Source: an uncultured Bacteroidota bacterium (GTDB taxonomy: Bacteria; Bacteroidota; Bacteroidia; UKL13-3). Taken from it: a stretch of 15,988 nt of DNA. Position numbers and translations under genes: made by a program. Under the pieces are notes generated by a model that saw nothing but the letters and a program-made list of their open reading frames with translations, did no database searches and was not told where the DNA came from. Positions 7,176-14,739 of this stretch are shown in pieces (positions within the stretch are counted from its first letter, which is position 1; each line of letters begins with the position of its first letter). The stretch lies in NCBI GenBank assembly GCA_903888395.1, contig CAISTO010000091.1, forward strand, positions 1 to 15,988, written 5' to 3'.

Positions 7176-8009
7176 ATGAATAACATAAAATTATTTGAAA
7201 GTAAAAAAGTACGTTCTCAATGGAACGAGCAAGAAGAAGTTTGGTATTTCAGTATTGTAGATATTGTGGGTATTTTAACAGATCAGCCGACTACAGATAG
7301 GGCAAGAAATTACTGGAAAGTACTAAAAAACAGACTTATTAAGGAAGGAAATGAAACGGTTACAAATTGTAACCAGTTGAAATTAGAAGCAGAAGATGGT
7401 AAAATGCGGCTTACTGATGTAGGTAATGCAGAACAAGTTTTCCGCCTAATTCAATCCATTCCATCACCAAAGGCAGAACCATTTAAACAATGGTTGGCAA
7501 AGGTTGGATATGAACGCATGAAAGAAATAGCCGACCCGAGTCAAAGCATAGATAGGGCAAGGGAAAATTGGCAAAAGTTGGGGCGTTCTGAAAAATGGAT
7601 TCAGCAAAGAATGACTGGCCAAGAAACCCGAAACAAATTAACAGATTATTGGAAAGAAAGTGGTGTTGAAAAAGCTGATGAATTTGCATTGCTCACCAAT
7701 ATTATTCATGAAGAATGGACAGGTTTAACAGTAAAAACTCATAAAGATTTAAAAGGTTTGAAGTCTCAAAACCTGCGTGACCACATGAGTGAAGCAGAAT
7801 TAATTTTTACTGCTTTGGCTGAACTATCAACACGACAAATCGCGGAAACTGATGAAGCAAAAGGCTTACAAGAAAACGCAAAAGCAAGTAAAAAAGGTGG
7901 CAAAATTGCCAAAAATGCAAGAATACAATTAGAAGAACAAACAGGTAAAAATGTAGTTACTGGAGAGAATTTTTTACCGCCTACTATCAATAAAAAGAAA
8001 TTGAAATAA
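7176..8009 (+). CDS. BRO-N domain, DinD-like protein
   Basis: A 277-residue protein. The BRO-N domain covers about residues 1-110 (KLFESKKVRSQW, WYFSIVDIVGIL, then MRLTDVGNAEQVFRLIQSIP and PKAEPFKQWLAKVGYER). The C-terminal part contains WKESGV, AILTN-type ALLTNIIHEEW, KGLKSQNLRDHMSEAELIFT (193-212), and a basic glycine/lysine-rich stretch before the end. This layout is shared by phage antirepressor-type BRO proteins and by DinD, the SOS-induced protein that inhibits RecA filaments in E. coli. DNA binding is likely, and the cellular role is unknown here. It stands alone, with no phage genes around it. G+C reaches 45% at 7501-7620 (54 of 120 bases counted), above what its neighbours show by eye. 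A short internal resemblance, DRARNYW (41-47) and DRARENW (126-132), is visible. Confidence 0.85.
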   Translation: MNNIKLFESKKVRSQWNEQEEVWYFSIVDIVGILTDQPTTDRARNYWKVLKNRLIKEGNETVTNCNQLKLEAEDGKMRLTDVGNAEQVFRLIQSIPSPKAEPFKQWLAKVGYERMKEIADPSQSIDRARENWQKLGRSEKWIQQRMTGQETRNKLTDYWKESGVEKADEFALLTNIIHEEWTGLTVKTHKDLKGLKSQNLRDHMSEAELIFTALAELSTRQIAETDEAKGLQENAKASKKGGKIAKNARIQLEEQTGKNVVTGENFLPPTINKKKLK

Positions 8010-8036
8010 TAATTAATGAAAATTCGTTGGATTAAG

Positions 8037-8052
8037 ACGTTGCATGCAACGT
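8037..8052. terminator. Perfect 16-bp palindrome between convergent genes
   Basis: ACGTTGCA followed by TGCAACGT is a perfect palindrome, the most GC-rich piece of the 45-nt gap between the BRO stop and the stop of the leftward VCBS gene. As RNA it can fold as a hairpin in either direction, so it may be a bidirectional terminator, though no T-run follows. It continues into GTCTAC, which includes the VCBS stop codon, and its layout resembles short interspersed palindromes of the type AGACGTTGC-GCAACGTCT. Confidence 0.45.
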
Positions 8053-8054
8053 GT

Positions 8055-10337
8055 CTACTCCCCTATCATCACTCTTTGAACCAATTGTTTGCCGGTTTCG
8101 GTTTGAATTTTTACAAAATAAATTCCAGGTTTGATGTTCAATAAATCCAATTTGGTTTCGTTATTTGATTGATTCATTGTTTGGTTCAAAATGGTTGAAC
8201 CCAAAATATTAATTAAACTAATTTGTGCATTTTCATTCACTAAATCAGTTTCAATCATCAAATAATTTTTAGCTGGATTAGGATAAATTTTTGCTTCAAA
8301 ACTTTTGGTTAATAAATCATCATTGGTAGCCAAACTGATTTTACCAGAAATAGTACTTTTATAAAGTCTAAATCCTCCGCGTTGGTTGCCAATTATCACT
8401 TCAGGATTGGTATCATTGTCAATATTTGCAACGCTCACGCTGGTATAAACACCTTGCATGATACTATCAGTATTTGCAGTAGCATTATCTTTAAAAATAC
8501 TTGCAAATCTGCGTGCTTTTATATTTGGATTTGAGGTAACATCGGTAAATAAAATAACACTTTTGCTATAACTTCCAATCAAGGCTTCAAAAATTCCATC
8601 GTTATCCAAATCAAAAATAAATGGCGTTGCGTTTCCATAAGAATCATCGCGAGAGCGAACATTTATTTTTCCTAAAGTATCAATAGTTGGCGTAACGCTA
8701 AAATTTGCTTGAGTAATGGTTCCAGTATTTTGAAAATAAGCTAAAGTTCCATTTCGTTTTCCTATTACTAAATCTAATTTGCCGTCTTTGTTCAAATCTA
8801 TTAATTGCGGTGCAATTTCAGTTCCTGCATTGATGCTAAAATAATCACTGTCACGCTTGGCGAAGCTAATATTTGTAACTGTTGAGGTATTTTCAAAATA
8901 ATTTAAATAGCCATTGAACCATCCAAAAATTAAGTCTTTTTTACCATCACCATTCAAGTCGCCAAAGGTGGGTGTAACATTGGTAAAAGGTAAGCGTGTA
9001 TTTGCTTGAATATTTGCAAAATTGGTATCAACTAAGCTGTAAACAGGATTGGTTTTAGTGCCAATATTTTTGTAGAAATACAATAAATCTAAACTGTTTT
9101 TTGTACTTAAATAATTGCCTTGCGTAGCTACAATAATGTCTAAGTCATCATCATTATCTATATCTACAAAAACTGGTTTTGAGTTTCCTCCTAAATCAAT
9201 CATTTCATCTTGCAAAAAGTTTTCTTTTACAAAACTAAAAACGGGTGCAACTGAATTAGTAATAGCCATGTTTTTATACAAACAAACATTGTTAGTATTT
9301 TTAGCCGCTACAGTTTCATTGGTGGTTATTATTAAATCGGTAATACCATCATTGTCAAAATCTTTAAAGTAAGGAGTTGGCCAAGCCATATCCAAAGGAC
9401 GATAAGTATTTCTTGGAAAAATGGTATCTTCTACAATCATTGAATCACGATCAAGTTTGGTTAATTCTTTGCCATTTTTAGCATAAATAAGTGTGGGAAT
9501 TGCTCCATCACCAAATATAAAATCTTTGTCTCCATCTCCATCCAAATCGTAAGTAGCAAATGAATTACTTACATGCTTTCCGCCCTTAAATAAATAACTA
9601 GCAGGCAATCCTAAATTAAATCCATGCGATACCACTTTATAATTAAAATGACCCCAATTATTAGCACTCCATCTGAATGAAAGGGAATCACAATTATTGT
9701 TACCATTTGGTTTAGTATTTTGAAAATAATTAAAATAATTAGACATAGAAGGTGATTGAACAATGTCTAATTTACCATCATTGTTAATGTCGTCAATTAC
9801 ACCAACATCGGTTGGAACAAACTCTATACAATCTTCGTTTCCATCATATTCGTGAACTAAACAATTTCCTTTTTGTTTAAAAGTAATATTACTTCCAACA
9901 GACATATTTTGAAAATACCTAATTCCATCTGATTTTACAAGTTCACCGGGAATGATAGCATATGCAGGACCAGAAGCCGTAAAAATATCTTCTTTTCCAT
10001 CGCAGTTATAATCTAATAATTTTAGCCACTGAGATATTGGAGGGAAAATATTTTCATATTGCGGAGCATACACCCAAGCATTATTTTGCCATACATAAGT
10101 AAATATTTTATTGCCAATGGCATCAAAAATTACCAAATCATTTTGGTTATCGTTGTTCAAATCCATTTTATTGAACTGTGGTTTTTGAAACCCACTCACA
10201 AATGGATATTTTAAGGTATCACTACTATTTTGCTTTAAAAACTTAATATTATTTGATAAAGAAAAATATACATTTTGAGCTTCACAATGAAAGTTTATAA
10301 ACATTAGTGAAGTAAAAGCAAATAGTAGTTTACGCAT
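8055..10337 (-). CDS. Secreted FG-GAP/VCBS repeat protein with T9SS sorting domain
   Basis: A 760-residue exported protein. The signal peptide is about residues 1-20 (cleavage near CEA/Q). Ten calcium-binding-type D-x-D/N-x-D-G loops follow, for example LNNDNQNDL (60-68), INNDGKLDI (184-192), LDGDGDKDF (265-273), FDNDGITDL (327-335), IDNDDDLDI (393-401), LNGDGKKDL (461-469), LNKDGKLDL (515-523) and LDNDGIFEA (577-585). Such FG-GAP/VCBS repeats build integrin-alpha-like beta-propellers, often adhesive or binding. A T9SS C-terminal sorting domain occupies about 680-760 (IYPNPAKNYL, then GIYFVKIQT). It probably reaches the cell surface or medium. No enzymatic domain is visible, and the ligand is unknown. 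The ATG start sits 20-25 nt downstream of a TATTTTTG element and right after a duplicated 10-mer. Confidence 0.93.
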   Translation of the reverse strand: MRKLLFAFTSLMFINFHCEAQNVYFSLSNNIKFLKQNSSDTLKYPFVSGFQKPQFNKMDLNNDNQNDLVIFDAIGNKIFTYVWQNNAWVYAPQYENIFPPISQWLKLLDYNCDGKEDIFTASGPAYAIIPGELVKSDGIRYFQNMSVGSNITFKQKGNCLVHEYDGNEDCIEFVPTDVGVIDDINNDGKLDIVQSPSMSNYFNYFQNTKPNGNNNCDSLSFRWSANNWGHFNYKVVSHGFNLGLPASYLFKGGKHVSNSFATYDLDGDGDKDFIFGDGAIPTLIYAKNGKELTKLDRDSMIVEDTIFPRNTYRPLDMAWPTPYFKDFDNDGITDLIITTNETVAAKNTNNVCLYKNMAITNSVAPVFSFVKENFLQDEMIDLGGNSKPVFVDIDNDDDLDIIVATQGNYLSTKNSLDLLYFYKNIGTKTNPVYSLVDTNFANIQANTRLPFTNVTPTFGDLNGDGKKDLIFGWFNGYLNYFENTSTVTNISFAKRDSDYFSINAGTEIAPQLIDLNKDGKLDLVIGKRNGTLAYFQNTGTITQANFSVTPTIDTLGKINVRSRDDSYGNATPFIFDLDNDGIFEALIGSYSKSVILFTDVTSNPNIKARRFASIFKDNATANTDSIMQGVYTSVSVANIDNDTNPEVIIGNQRGGFRLYKSTISGKISLATNDDLLTKSFEAKIYPNPAKNYLMIETDLVNENAQISLINILGSTILNQTMNQSNNETKLDLLNIKPGIYFVKIQTETGKQLVQRVMIGE

Positions 10338-10338
10338 A

Positions 10339-10358
10339 ATTTGTTGTTATTTGTTGTT
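10339..10358 (-). repeat. Tandem 10-bp repeat in the VCBS gene leader
   Basis: On the minus strand, AACAACAAAT occurs twice in perfect tandem, ending one base before the ATG context of the VCBS gene. It forms almost all of the predicted short leader. A-rich, unstructured leaders favour translation in Bacteroidota, which often lack Shine-Dalgarno sites. That role is inferred. Confidence 0.6.
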
Positions 10359-10359
10359 C

Positions 10360-10367
10360 CAAAAATA
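10360..10367 (-). promoter_or_regulatory. Candidate -7 element for the VCBS gene
   Basis: The minus strand reads TATTTTTG, a perfect TAnnTTTG match 22 nt upstream of the ATG. No TTTG lies at the usual -33 distance. Confidence 0.35.
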
Positions 10368-10406
10368 GAAATTTAATTAAACAGTTTTTCATAATATTTT
10401 ATTAAA

Positions 10407-11705
10407 ATGAATATATCCGAATTACATGCGTTATTCTTAAAGCATCCAGTTATTTGCACAGACACCAGAAAAATATCATTAGGCAGTTTATTTTTTGCCT
10501 TAAAAGGCGATAAATACAATGCCAATTTATTTGCTAATGAAGCAATAAAAAATGGGGCTGCTTATGCAATTATAGATGAGAAAGAATTCCACTTAAACGA
10601 AAAAACTATTTTAGTAAATAATGTTTTAGAAACACTTCAACAGTTGGCAGCTTTTCATAGAGATTCTTTGAAAATACCAATAATAGCAATAGTTGGCAGC
10701 AATGGAAAAACCACCACCAAAGAATTAATTACTGCAGTTTTAAAGCAAAAGTATCATGTTATTGCAACGCCAGGAAACTTTAATAATCATATTGGCTTGC
10801 CACTTACCATGCTTCAAATTACAAACCAACATGAGTTAGCAATTATAGAAATGGGTGCAAATCATGTAGGAGAAAACGCGTTTTTATGTGAAATAGCAAA
10901 ACCGAATTATGGCGTAATTACCAATAATGGAAAAGACCATTTGGAAGGATTTGGAAGTATGGAAGGTGTGGCTCAATCGAATTCTGAATTGTATTACTAT
11001 TTACTAAAAAATAATGGAATTGCATTTGTAAATGCAAATGACGAATGGTTAATGAGAATGGCCAGACAATTGGAAAATAAAATTACTTATGCTGCTAATT
11101 TTGAGGGAAGAAATGGAGCAGCCCATACAGTTTGTTTTGCTAAAAATTTACAACCAACTATTAGCTTTCATATTGATAATAATAAAGAGAATATTACTGC
11201 CAATTTAAGTGGTGATTACAATTTTGACAATGTAACTGTTGCTGTAGCAATGGGTTTATATTTTAAACTGAAACCAAATGAAATCAGCAAAGGAATTGAA
11301 AGTTATTTTCCAACAAATAATCGTTCGGAAATTATAAAAAAGGAATTCAATACCATTTATATGGATGCTTATAACGCCAATCCAAGTAGCATGGAAGTAG
11401 CCTTAAAAAGCTTTTCGGCTATGCCATTTACCAATAAAACTGTAATACTTGGCGATATGTTTGAATTAGGAAAATATGCAGAAGAAGAACACCAAAATAT
11501 GGTAGATTTATGTGTGAGTTTAAATTTAAAAACCGTTTTCTTATGTGGTGAAAACTTTATGAAAACAAAAAATAATTTTCATACTTTTAATACCACAAAT
11601 GAGTGCAAAATATTTTTAAAAACTAATTCATTATCCGACACCAATGTGTTTATGAAAGGATCAAGAAGTATGCGTTTAGAAGATTTATTGGAAGTAATAA
11701 ATTAA
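10407..11705 (+). CDS. murF: UDP-MurNAc-tripeptide--D-Ala-D-Ala ligase
   Basis: MurF adds D-Ala-D-Ala to UDP-MurNAc-tripeptide with ATP, the last cytoplasmic step of muropeptide synthesis. The 432-residue length is normal. Domains: UDP-substrate domain (about 1-88, with DTR at 19-21 and GSLFFALKG), central ATPase domain with P-loop GSNGKTTT (97-104), GNFNNHIG (123-130) and IEMGANHVGE (147-156), and the C-terminal ligase domain with NNRSE (304-308), DAYNANPSSME (320-330), LGDMFELG (348-355) and KGSRSMRLE (417-425). One oddity is that the lysine normally carbamylated in MurD/E/F (AKAKGEIF in E. coli) aligns with N192 in AQSNSELY. Its stop overlaps that of the converging kup gene. The ATG at 10407 gives the expected N-terminus. 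Confidence 0.95.
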   Translation: MNISELHALFLKHPVICTDTRKISLGSLFFALKGDKYNANLFANEAIKNGAAYAIIDEKEFHLNEKTILVNNVLETLQQLAAFHRDSLKIPIIAIVGSNGKTTTKELITAVLKQKYHVIATPGNFNNHIGLPLTMLQITNQHELAIIEMGANHVGENAFLCEIAKPNYGVITNNGKDHLEGFGSMEGVAQSNSELYYYLLKNNGIAFVNANDEWLMRMARQLENKITYAANFEGRNGAAHTVCFAKNLQPTISFHIDNNKENITANLSGDYNFDNVTVAVAMGLYFKLKPNEISKGIESYFPTNNRSEIIKKEFNTIYMDAYNANPSSMEVALKSFSAMPFTNKTVILGDMFELGKYAEEEHQNMVDLCVSLNLKTVFLCGENFMKTKNNFHTFNTTNECKIFLKTNSLSDTNVFMKGSRSMRLEDLLEVIN

Positions 11706-13738
11706 TACGTTCTTTTTAACTTAAATTCTTTTAAAGGAGTAATTACCAAAGGAACTTTTTCAATTAATACGGAACTAGTATCAAGTCCAAATGCTTTTGC
11801 TTCCGACAAACTTAATTTATCTAAAGTAAAATACACATCCATAATCCATTGTTCAAATTCTGATAATTCATTTTCGGTTGACAAATGACGTTGTAAAACT
11901 ACAAATTTAAAATCGCCTGTAATATTTTGTTCGCGCAATGAAGTATATCTACTAGTAACATCTACTTCTTTGTTTAAAACTAATTCTTCTACTACTCTTC
12001 TAAAGTAATAATTAATTTTTTGTTCAACCCTAAACCCTAATTTAAATTCTACTTTTACAATATCATTTGGCACAATATGATCCACTTTATACTCCATGGT
12101 ATAAGGCTGATCGTCCACATGAATATGAACAAACCAATAAATATCAGCGCGTTTAGGTTGTTTTTGTAAAATAGAATACATCACTTTGGATTCAATTTCA
12201 TTTTTTAAATCAGCACTTGTTAAATAAACTAAATGCGTTGCAAATTTTGAAACCGATTCATCTTTACTCAATTGCTCTAAAATAGGAATGTAGGTTTTTA
12301 GCTGTACAAATTCCGTTAATCGATTTTTGATTTTTCGGCCTTTATACCAAATTAACATGATAAAAATAAATATGCTACTAATTCCTAAACTTACCCAACC
12401 ACCATGTGAAAATTTAACCAAATTAGCTGCTAAAAACGACCCCTCAATTCCAAGGTAAACCAATAATAATAATGCGACTAACCATTTGTTTACTTTCATG
12501 GTTCTTAAATAATTTACCAATAATAAAGTGGTCATTAGCATGGCAATGGTAATGGCTAAGCCATAGGCAGCTTCCATAGCTTTTGATTCTCTAAAATATA
12601 ATACAACACCAATACAACCAACCCAAAGAATAATATTTGCACTTGGCACATATAATTGACCTTTCAATTCACTTGGATATTTTAATGCTACTTTTGGCCA
12701 AACGTTTAATCTGATTGCCTCCGATATGAGAGTAAATGAACCACTAATTAAAGCTTGACTTGCAGTAATGGCAGCCATTGTTGCAATAGCAATTCCAAAA
12801 GGTAAAAACTCAAGTGACATCAAATCATAAAAAGGATTAATTCCTGTTTGAGCCAAGGTTTGTCCTTCATGAGCTAATAAATTTGCACCTTGACCAAAAT
12901 AACTTAAAAGCAAAGCAGATTTTACAAAAAACCAACTCACTCTAATATTATTTTTACCACAATGACCAAGATCGGAATACAAAGCTTCAGCCCCAGTTGT
13001 ACACAAAAAAACAGCTCCTAAAATCCAAAATCCTTCATGATAATTAAACAACAAATTATAAGCATAATATGGGTTTAAACAATTTAAAACATCAATATGA
13101 GAACCAATTTTACTTACTCCTAAAATGGCAATCATTCCAAACCAAATAAACATAATTGGTCCAAACGATTTACCAACAATAGAAGTTCCAACTCTTTGAA
13201 TCAAAAACAGAAAACTGATAATGGCAATTACAATTGGAACGGTAGGAATTTCGGAAAAATTAATGGTATCAGATTTTATTAAACGTAAACCTTCAATAGC
13301 TGAAGAAACTGAAATTGGAGGAGTAATAACACCATCGGCCAATAATGCACAGCCACCTATAATAGCAGGAAAAATTAAATATGGTTTACGTCTACGAACC
13401 AATGCATACAATGAAAAAATCCCTCCTTCACCATTATTATCAGCATTTAAAGTAATCAGTACATATTTTAAAGTTGTTTGAAGCGTTAAAGTCCAAACAA
13501 TACAAGAAAGTCCACCATAAATTAAATCTTTTGTGATGACTTTTGTGTCAACAATTGCATTTAAAACATATAAAGGCGAAGTACCAATATCACCAAAAAT
13601 AATACCCAATGTTACTAAAAGTCCTGCTAGCGATAGCTTATTATGAATGCTTTGATGCTCTCCCACGTATATTTTTTTTTGAAATAAGAGTGCAAATGTA
13701 TCAGTTACTTTATATTCACCAAATTTTTTATGAAACAT
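11702..13738 (-). CDS. kup: Kup-type potassium uptake transporter
   Basis: A KUP/HAK/KT family K+ transporter, 678 residues as the longest frame. The first membrane helix carries GDIGTSPLY (49-57), the family signature for K+ binding. NGEGGIFSLYAL (102-113), LLADGVITP (132-140) and TTGAEALYSDLGH (247-259) are also characteristic. About twelve membrane helices run to about residue 465, followed by a cytoplasmic C-terminal domain (about 470-678). The ATG at 13738 is the longest start and is listed here, but the true start is probably the GTG at 13666-13664 (codon 25). Family members have only about 12 residues before the first helix, and a consensus promoter (13693-13723) lies inside codons 6-15 of the long version. 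The 3' end overlaps the murF stop. Confidence 0.95.
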   Translation of the reverse strand: MFHKKFGEYKVTDTFALLFQKKIYVGEHQSIHNKLSLAGLLVTLGIIFGDIGTSPLYVLNAIVDTKVITKDLIYGGLSCIVWTLTLQTTLKYVLITLNADNNGEGGIFSLYALVRRRKPYLIFPAIIGGCALLADGVITPPISVSSAIEGLRLIKSDTINFSEIPTVPIVIAIISFLFLIQRVGTSIVGKSFGPIMFIWFGMIAILGVSKIGSHIDVLNCLNPYYAYNLLFNYHEGFWILGAVFLCTTGAEALYSDLGHCGKNNIRVSWFFVKSALLLSYFGQGANLLAHEGQTLAQTGINPFYDLMSLEFLPFGIAIATMAAITASQALISGSFTLISEAIRLNVWPKVALKYPSELKGQLYVPSANIILWVGCIGVVLYFRESKAMEAAYGLAITIAMLMTTLLLVNYLRTMKVNKWLVALLLLVYLGIEGSFLAANLVKFSHGGWVSLGISSIFIFIMLIWYKGRKIKNRLTEFVQLKTYIPILEQLSKDESVSKFATHLVYLTSADLKNEIESKVMYSILQKQPKRADIYWFVHIHVDDQPYTMEYKVDHIVPNDIVKVEFKLGFRVEQKINYYFRRVVEELVLNKEVDVTSRYTSLREQNITGDFKFVVLQRHLSTENELSEFEQWIMDVYFTLDKLSLSEAKAFGLDTSSVLIEKVPLVITPLKEFKLKRTY
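13693..13723 (-). promoter_or_regulatory. Consensus Bacteroidota promoter for kup
   Basis: On the minus strand TTTG (13723-13720), 19 nt, then TACATTTG (13700-13693) matches TTTG-N19/20-TAnnTTTG without mismatch. Transcription would start near 13686, giving a ~20-nt A-rich leader before the GTG at 13666. Confidence 0.5.
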
Positions 13739-13774
13739 TTATTTATTTGCTTCTTAAATAATTAATTCAAATGC

Positions 13775-13806
13775 TTTGTGATTTTTAGTTAGATAATGTT
13801 ATTTTG
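13775..13806 (+). promoter_or_regulatory. Candidate promoter for the LysE-family gene
   Basis: TTTG (13775-13778), 20 nt, then TTATTTTG (13799-13806), one mismatch from TAnnTTTG. The -7 element begins right after the ATG at 13796, so that ATG would not be transcribed; a start near 13813 would serve the TTG at 13829. Confidence 0.35.
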
Positions 13807-14452
13807 CCAACATATTCATTTAAAAATTTTGATTCAAACTATTATCAAAGGATACATAACAGGATTAATTCTTTCACTATCATTTGGTGCTGGTTTTTTT
13901 TCGTTGCTACATGCAAGCATAGAACAAGGTTATAAAAAAGGTTTACTAATTGCATTAGGAATGCTTTTAAGTGATTTGGTTTTTGTGGCACTATGTATTT
14001 TTGGCGCTAGCTTTGTAGAAAATCAATTAAAGGAATTAGATACTGAAATTCGATTAATTGGATTTGTGGCTTTAGTAATTTTAGGTGTTAGCACCTTTTT
14101 GAAAAAAGCCAATGACCCTGAAGCAGGTCAAATTGAGCCACGAGGGAATTTTATTTATATTATGAAAGGCATTATGCTTAATAGTATAAATCCTTTAAAC
14201 TTACTATTTTGGTTAGGATTAGCAGCTTTTGTTAAAAGCAGTTTACCTACTTTATTTGAAGTAGTTATATTTTTTAGTGTAACATTAGGAGCTATGTTTT
14301 TTCACCAATTTGTTATCTGTTATTCCGCCAATAAAGTGAAACATTTGCTATCTGTAAAAAAACAACAATTACTCAATCACATTATTGGAATTGTGTTTGT
14401 AATTGTTGCATTTGTATTGGTTTGGCCATTGGTGCAAAAAATCATAGCTTAA
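13796..14452 (+). CDS. LysE family transporter
   Basis: A small inner-membrane exporter of the LysE/RhtB superfamily, which exports amino acids or related metabolites. There are about six hydrophobic segments: residues 18-40 (LILSLSFGAGFFSLL, equivalent to the usual LxxGPxFF region), 48-72, 86-101, 122-148 (with NPLNLLFWLG, the family's NP-x-x-x-x-FW motif, at 132-141), 153-177 and 193-212. The substrate cannot be predicted. The ATG at 13796 is the longest start and is listed, but a TTG at 13829 is attractive. It gives the usual family N-terminus (IQTIIKGYITGL), and a candidate -7 element covers 13799-13806. The gene is divergent from kup and separated from glyA by 287 nt. Confidence 0.85.
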   Translation: MLFCQHIHLKILIQTIIKGYITGLILSLSFGAGFFSLLHASIEQGYKKGLLIALGMLLSDLVFVALCIFGASFVENQLKELDTEIRLIGFVALVILGVSTFLKKANDPEAGQIEPRGNFIYIMKGIMLNSINPLNLLFWLGLAAFVKSSLPTLFEVVIFFSVTLGAMFFHQFVICYSANKVKHLLSVKKQQLLNHIIGIVFVIVAFVLVWPLVQKIIA

Positions 14453-14483
14453 AATAAAGTAACTATTTAATAACTACTTGAAA

Positions 14484-14514
14484 AACTTAGAAGACATAGC
14501 CTATGAACTAAGTT
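14484..14514 (+). terminator. Hairpin downstream of the LysE-family gene
   Basis: AACTTAG (14484-14490) pairs perfectly with CTAAGTT (14508-14514), and inside it CATA (14495-14498) pairs with TATG (14502-14505). It begins 31 nt after the transporter stop. No T-run follows, so it may be a weak or assisted terminator, or protect the 3' end. Confidence 0.35.
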
Positions 14515-14687
14515 GAATGTGAATATACAATTAAAATAATCAATAATTTCTCCAAAGTTAATACGTTAAGAATAGAGTTTCCAAACTATGTTTTCTATGT
14601 AACTATGTGGTTCAAAAAAAAGAGCTAATTCATTACTATTTGTTTTGAAACTATTTTTTTAAATAGACTTTAATCAAACTATTTAAC

Positions 14688-14719
14688 TTTGGTATATTGT
14701 TTTGTAAAATTTACTTTCG
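14688..14719 (+). promoter_or_regulatory. glyA promoter
   Basis: TTTG (14688-14691), 20 nt, then TACTTTCG (14712-14719), one mismatch from TAnnTTTG. Transcription would start about 14725, leaving a ~14-nt leader before the ATG at 14740. Spacing and position are as expected for a Bacteroidota housekeeping promoter. Confidence 0.55.
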
Positions 14720-14739
14720 TAAAATATTTTTTAAATACC

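Larger units (their letters stand above)
14453..14739 (+). other. 287-nt gap with repeated ACTAT(T/G)T words
   Basis: No ORF of note. It holds the LysE-side hairpin, six copies of ACTAT(T/G)T (starting at 14462, 14585, 14602, 14635, 14650, 14678), a short hairpin (CTATTT 14651-14656 with AAATAG 14661-14666), and the glyA promoter at the right end. Five of the six words are preceded by A. Confidence 0.5.

Noticed and set aside
7483..7990. Two minus-strand ORFs inside the BRO gene
   Set aside because: Shadows of a gene with a clear BRO-N domain; I considered an antitoxin-like antisense gene but saw no motif.
9115..9372. 85-codon plus-strand ORF
   Set aside because: Mirror of FG-GAP repeat coding sequence on the other strand.
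8055..10337. CRISPR-like or long DNA repeat array
   Set aside because: The repetition is at protein level (FG-GAP loops) with diverged codons, not conserved DNA repeats with spacers.
13221..13481. 86-codon plus-strand ORF
   Set aside because: Antisense to kup membrane helices.
14651..14666. CTATTT/AAATAG hairpin as a terminator or riboswitch for glyA
   Set aside because: It is short, AT-only apart from one pair, and lies upstream of the glyA promoter, so it would not be in the glyA transcript.
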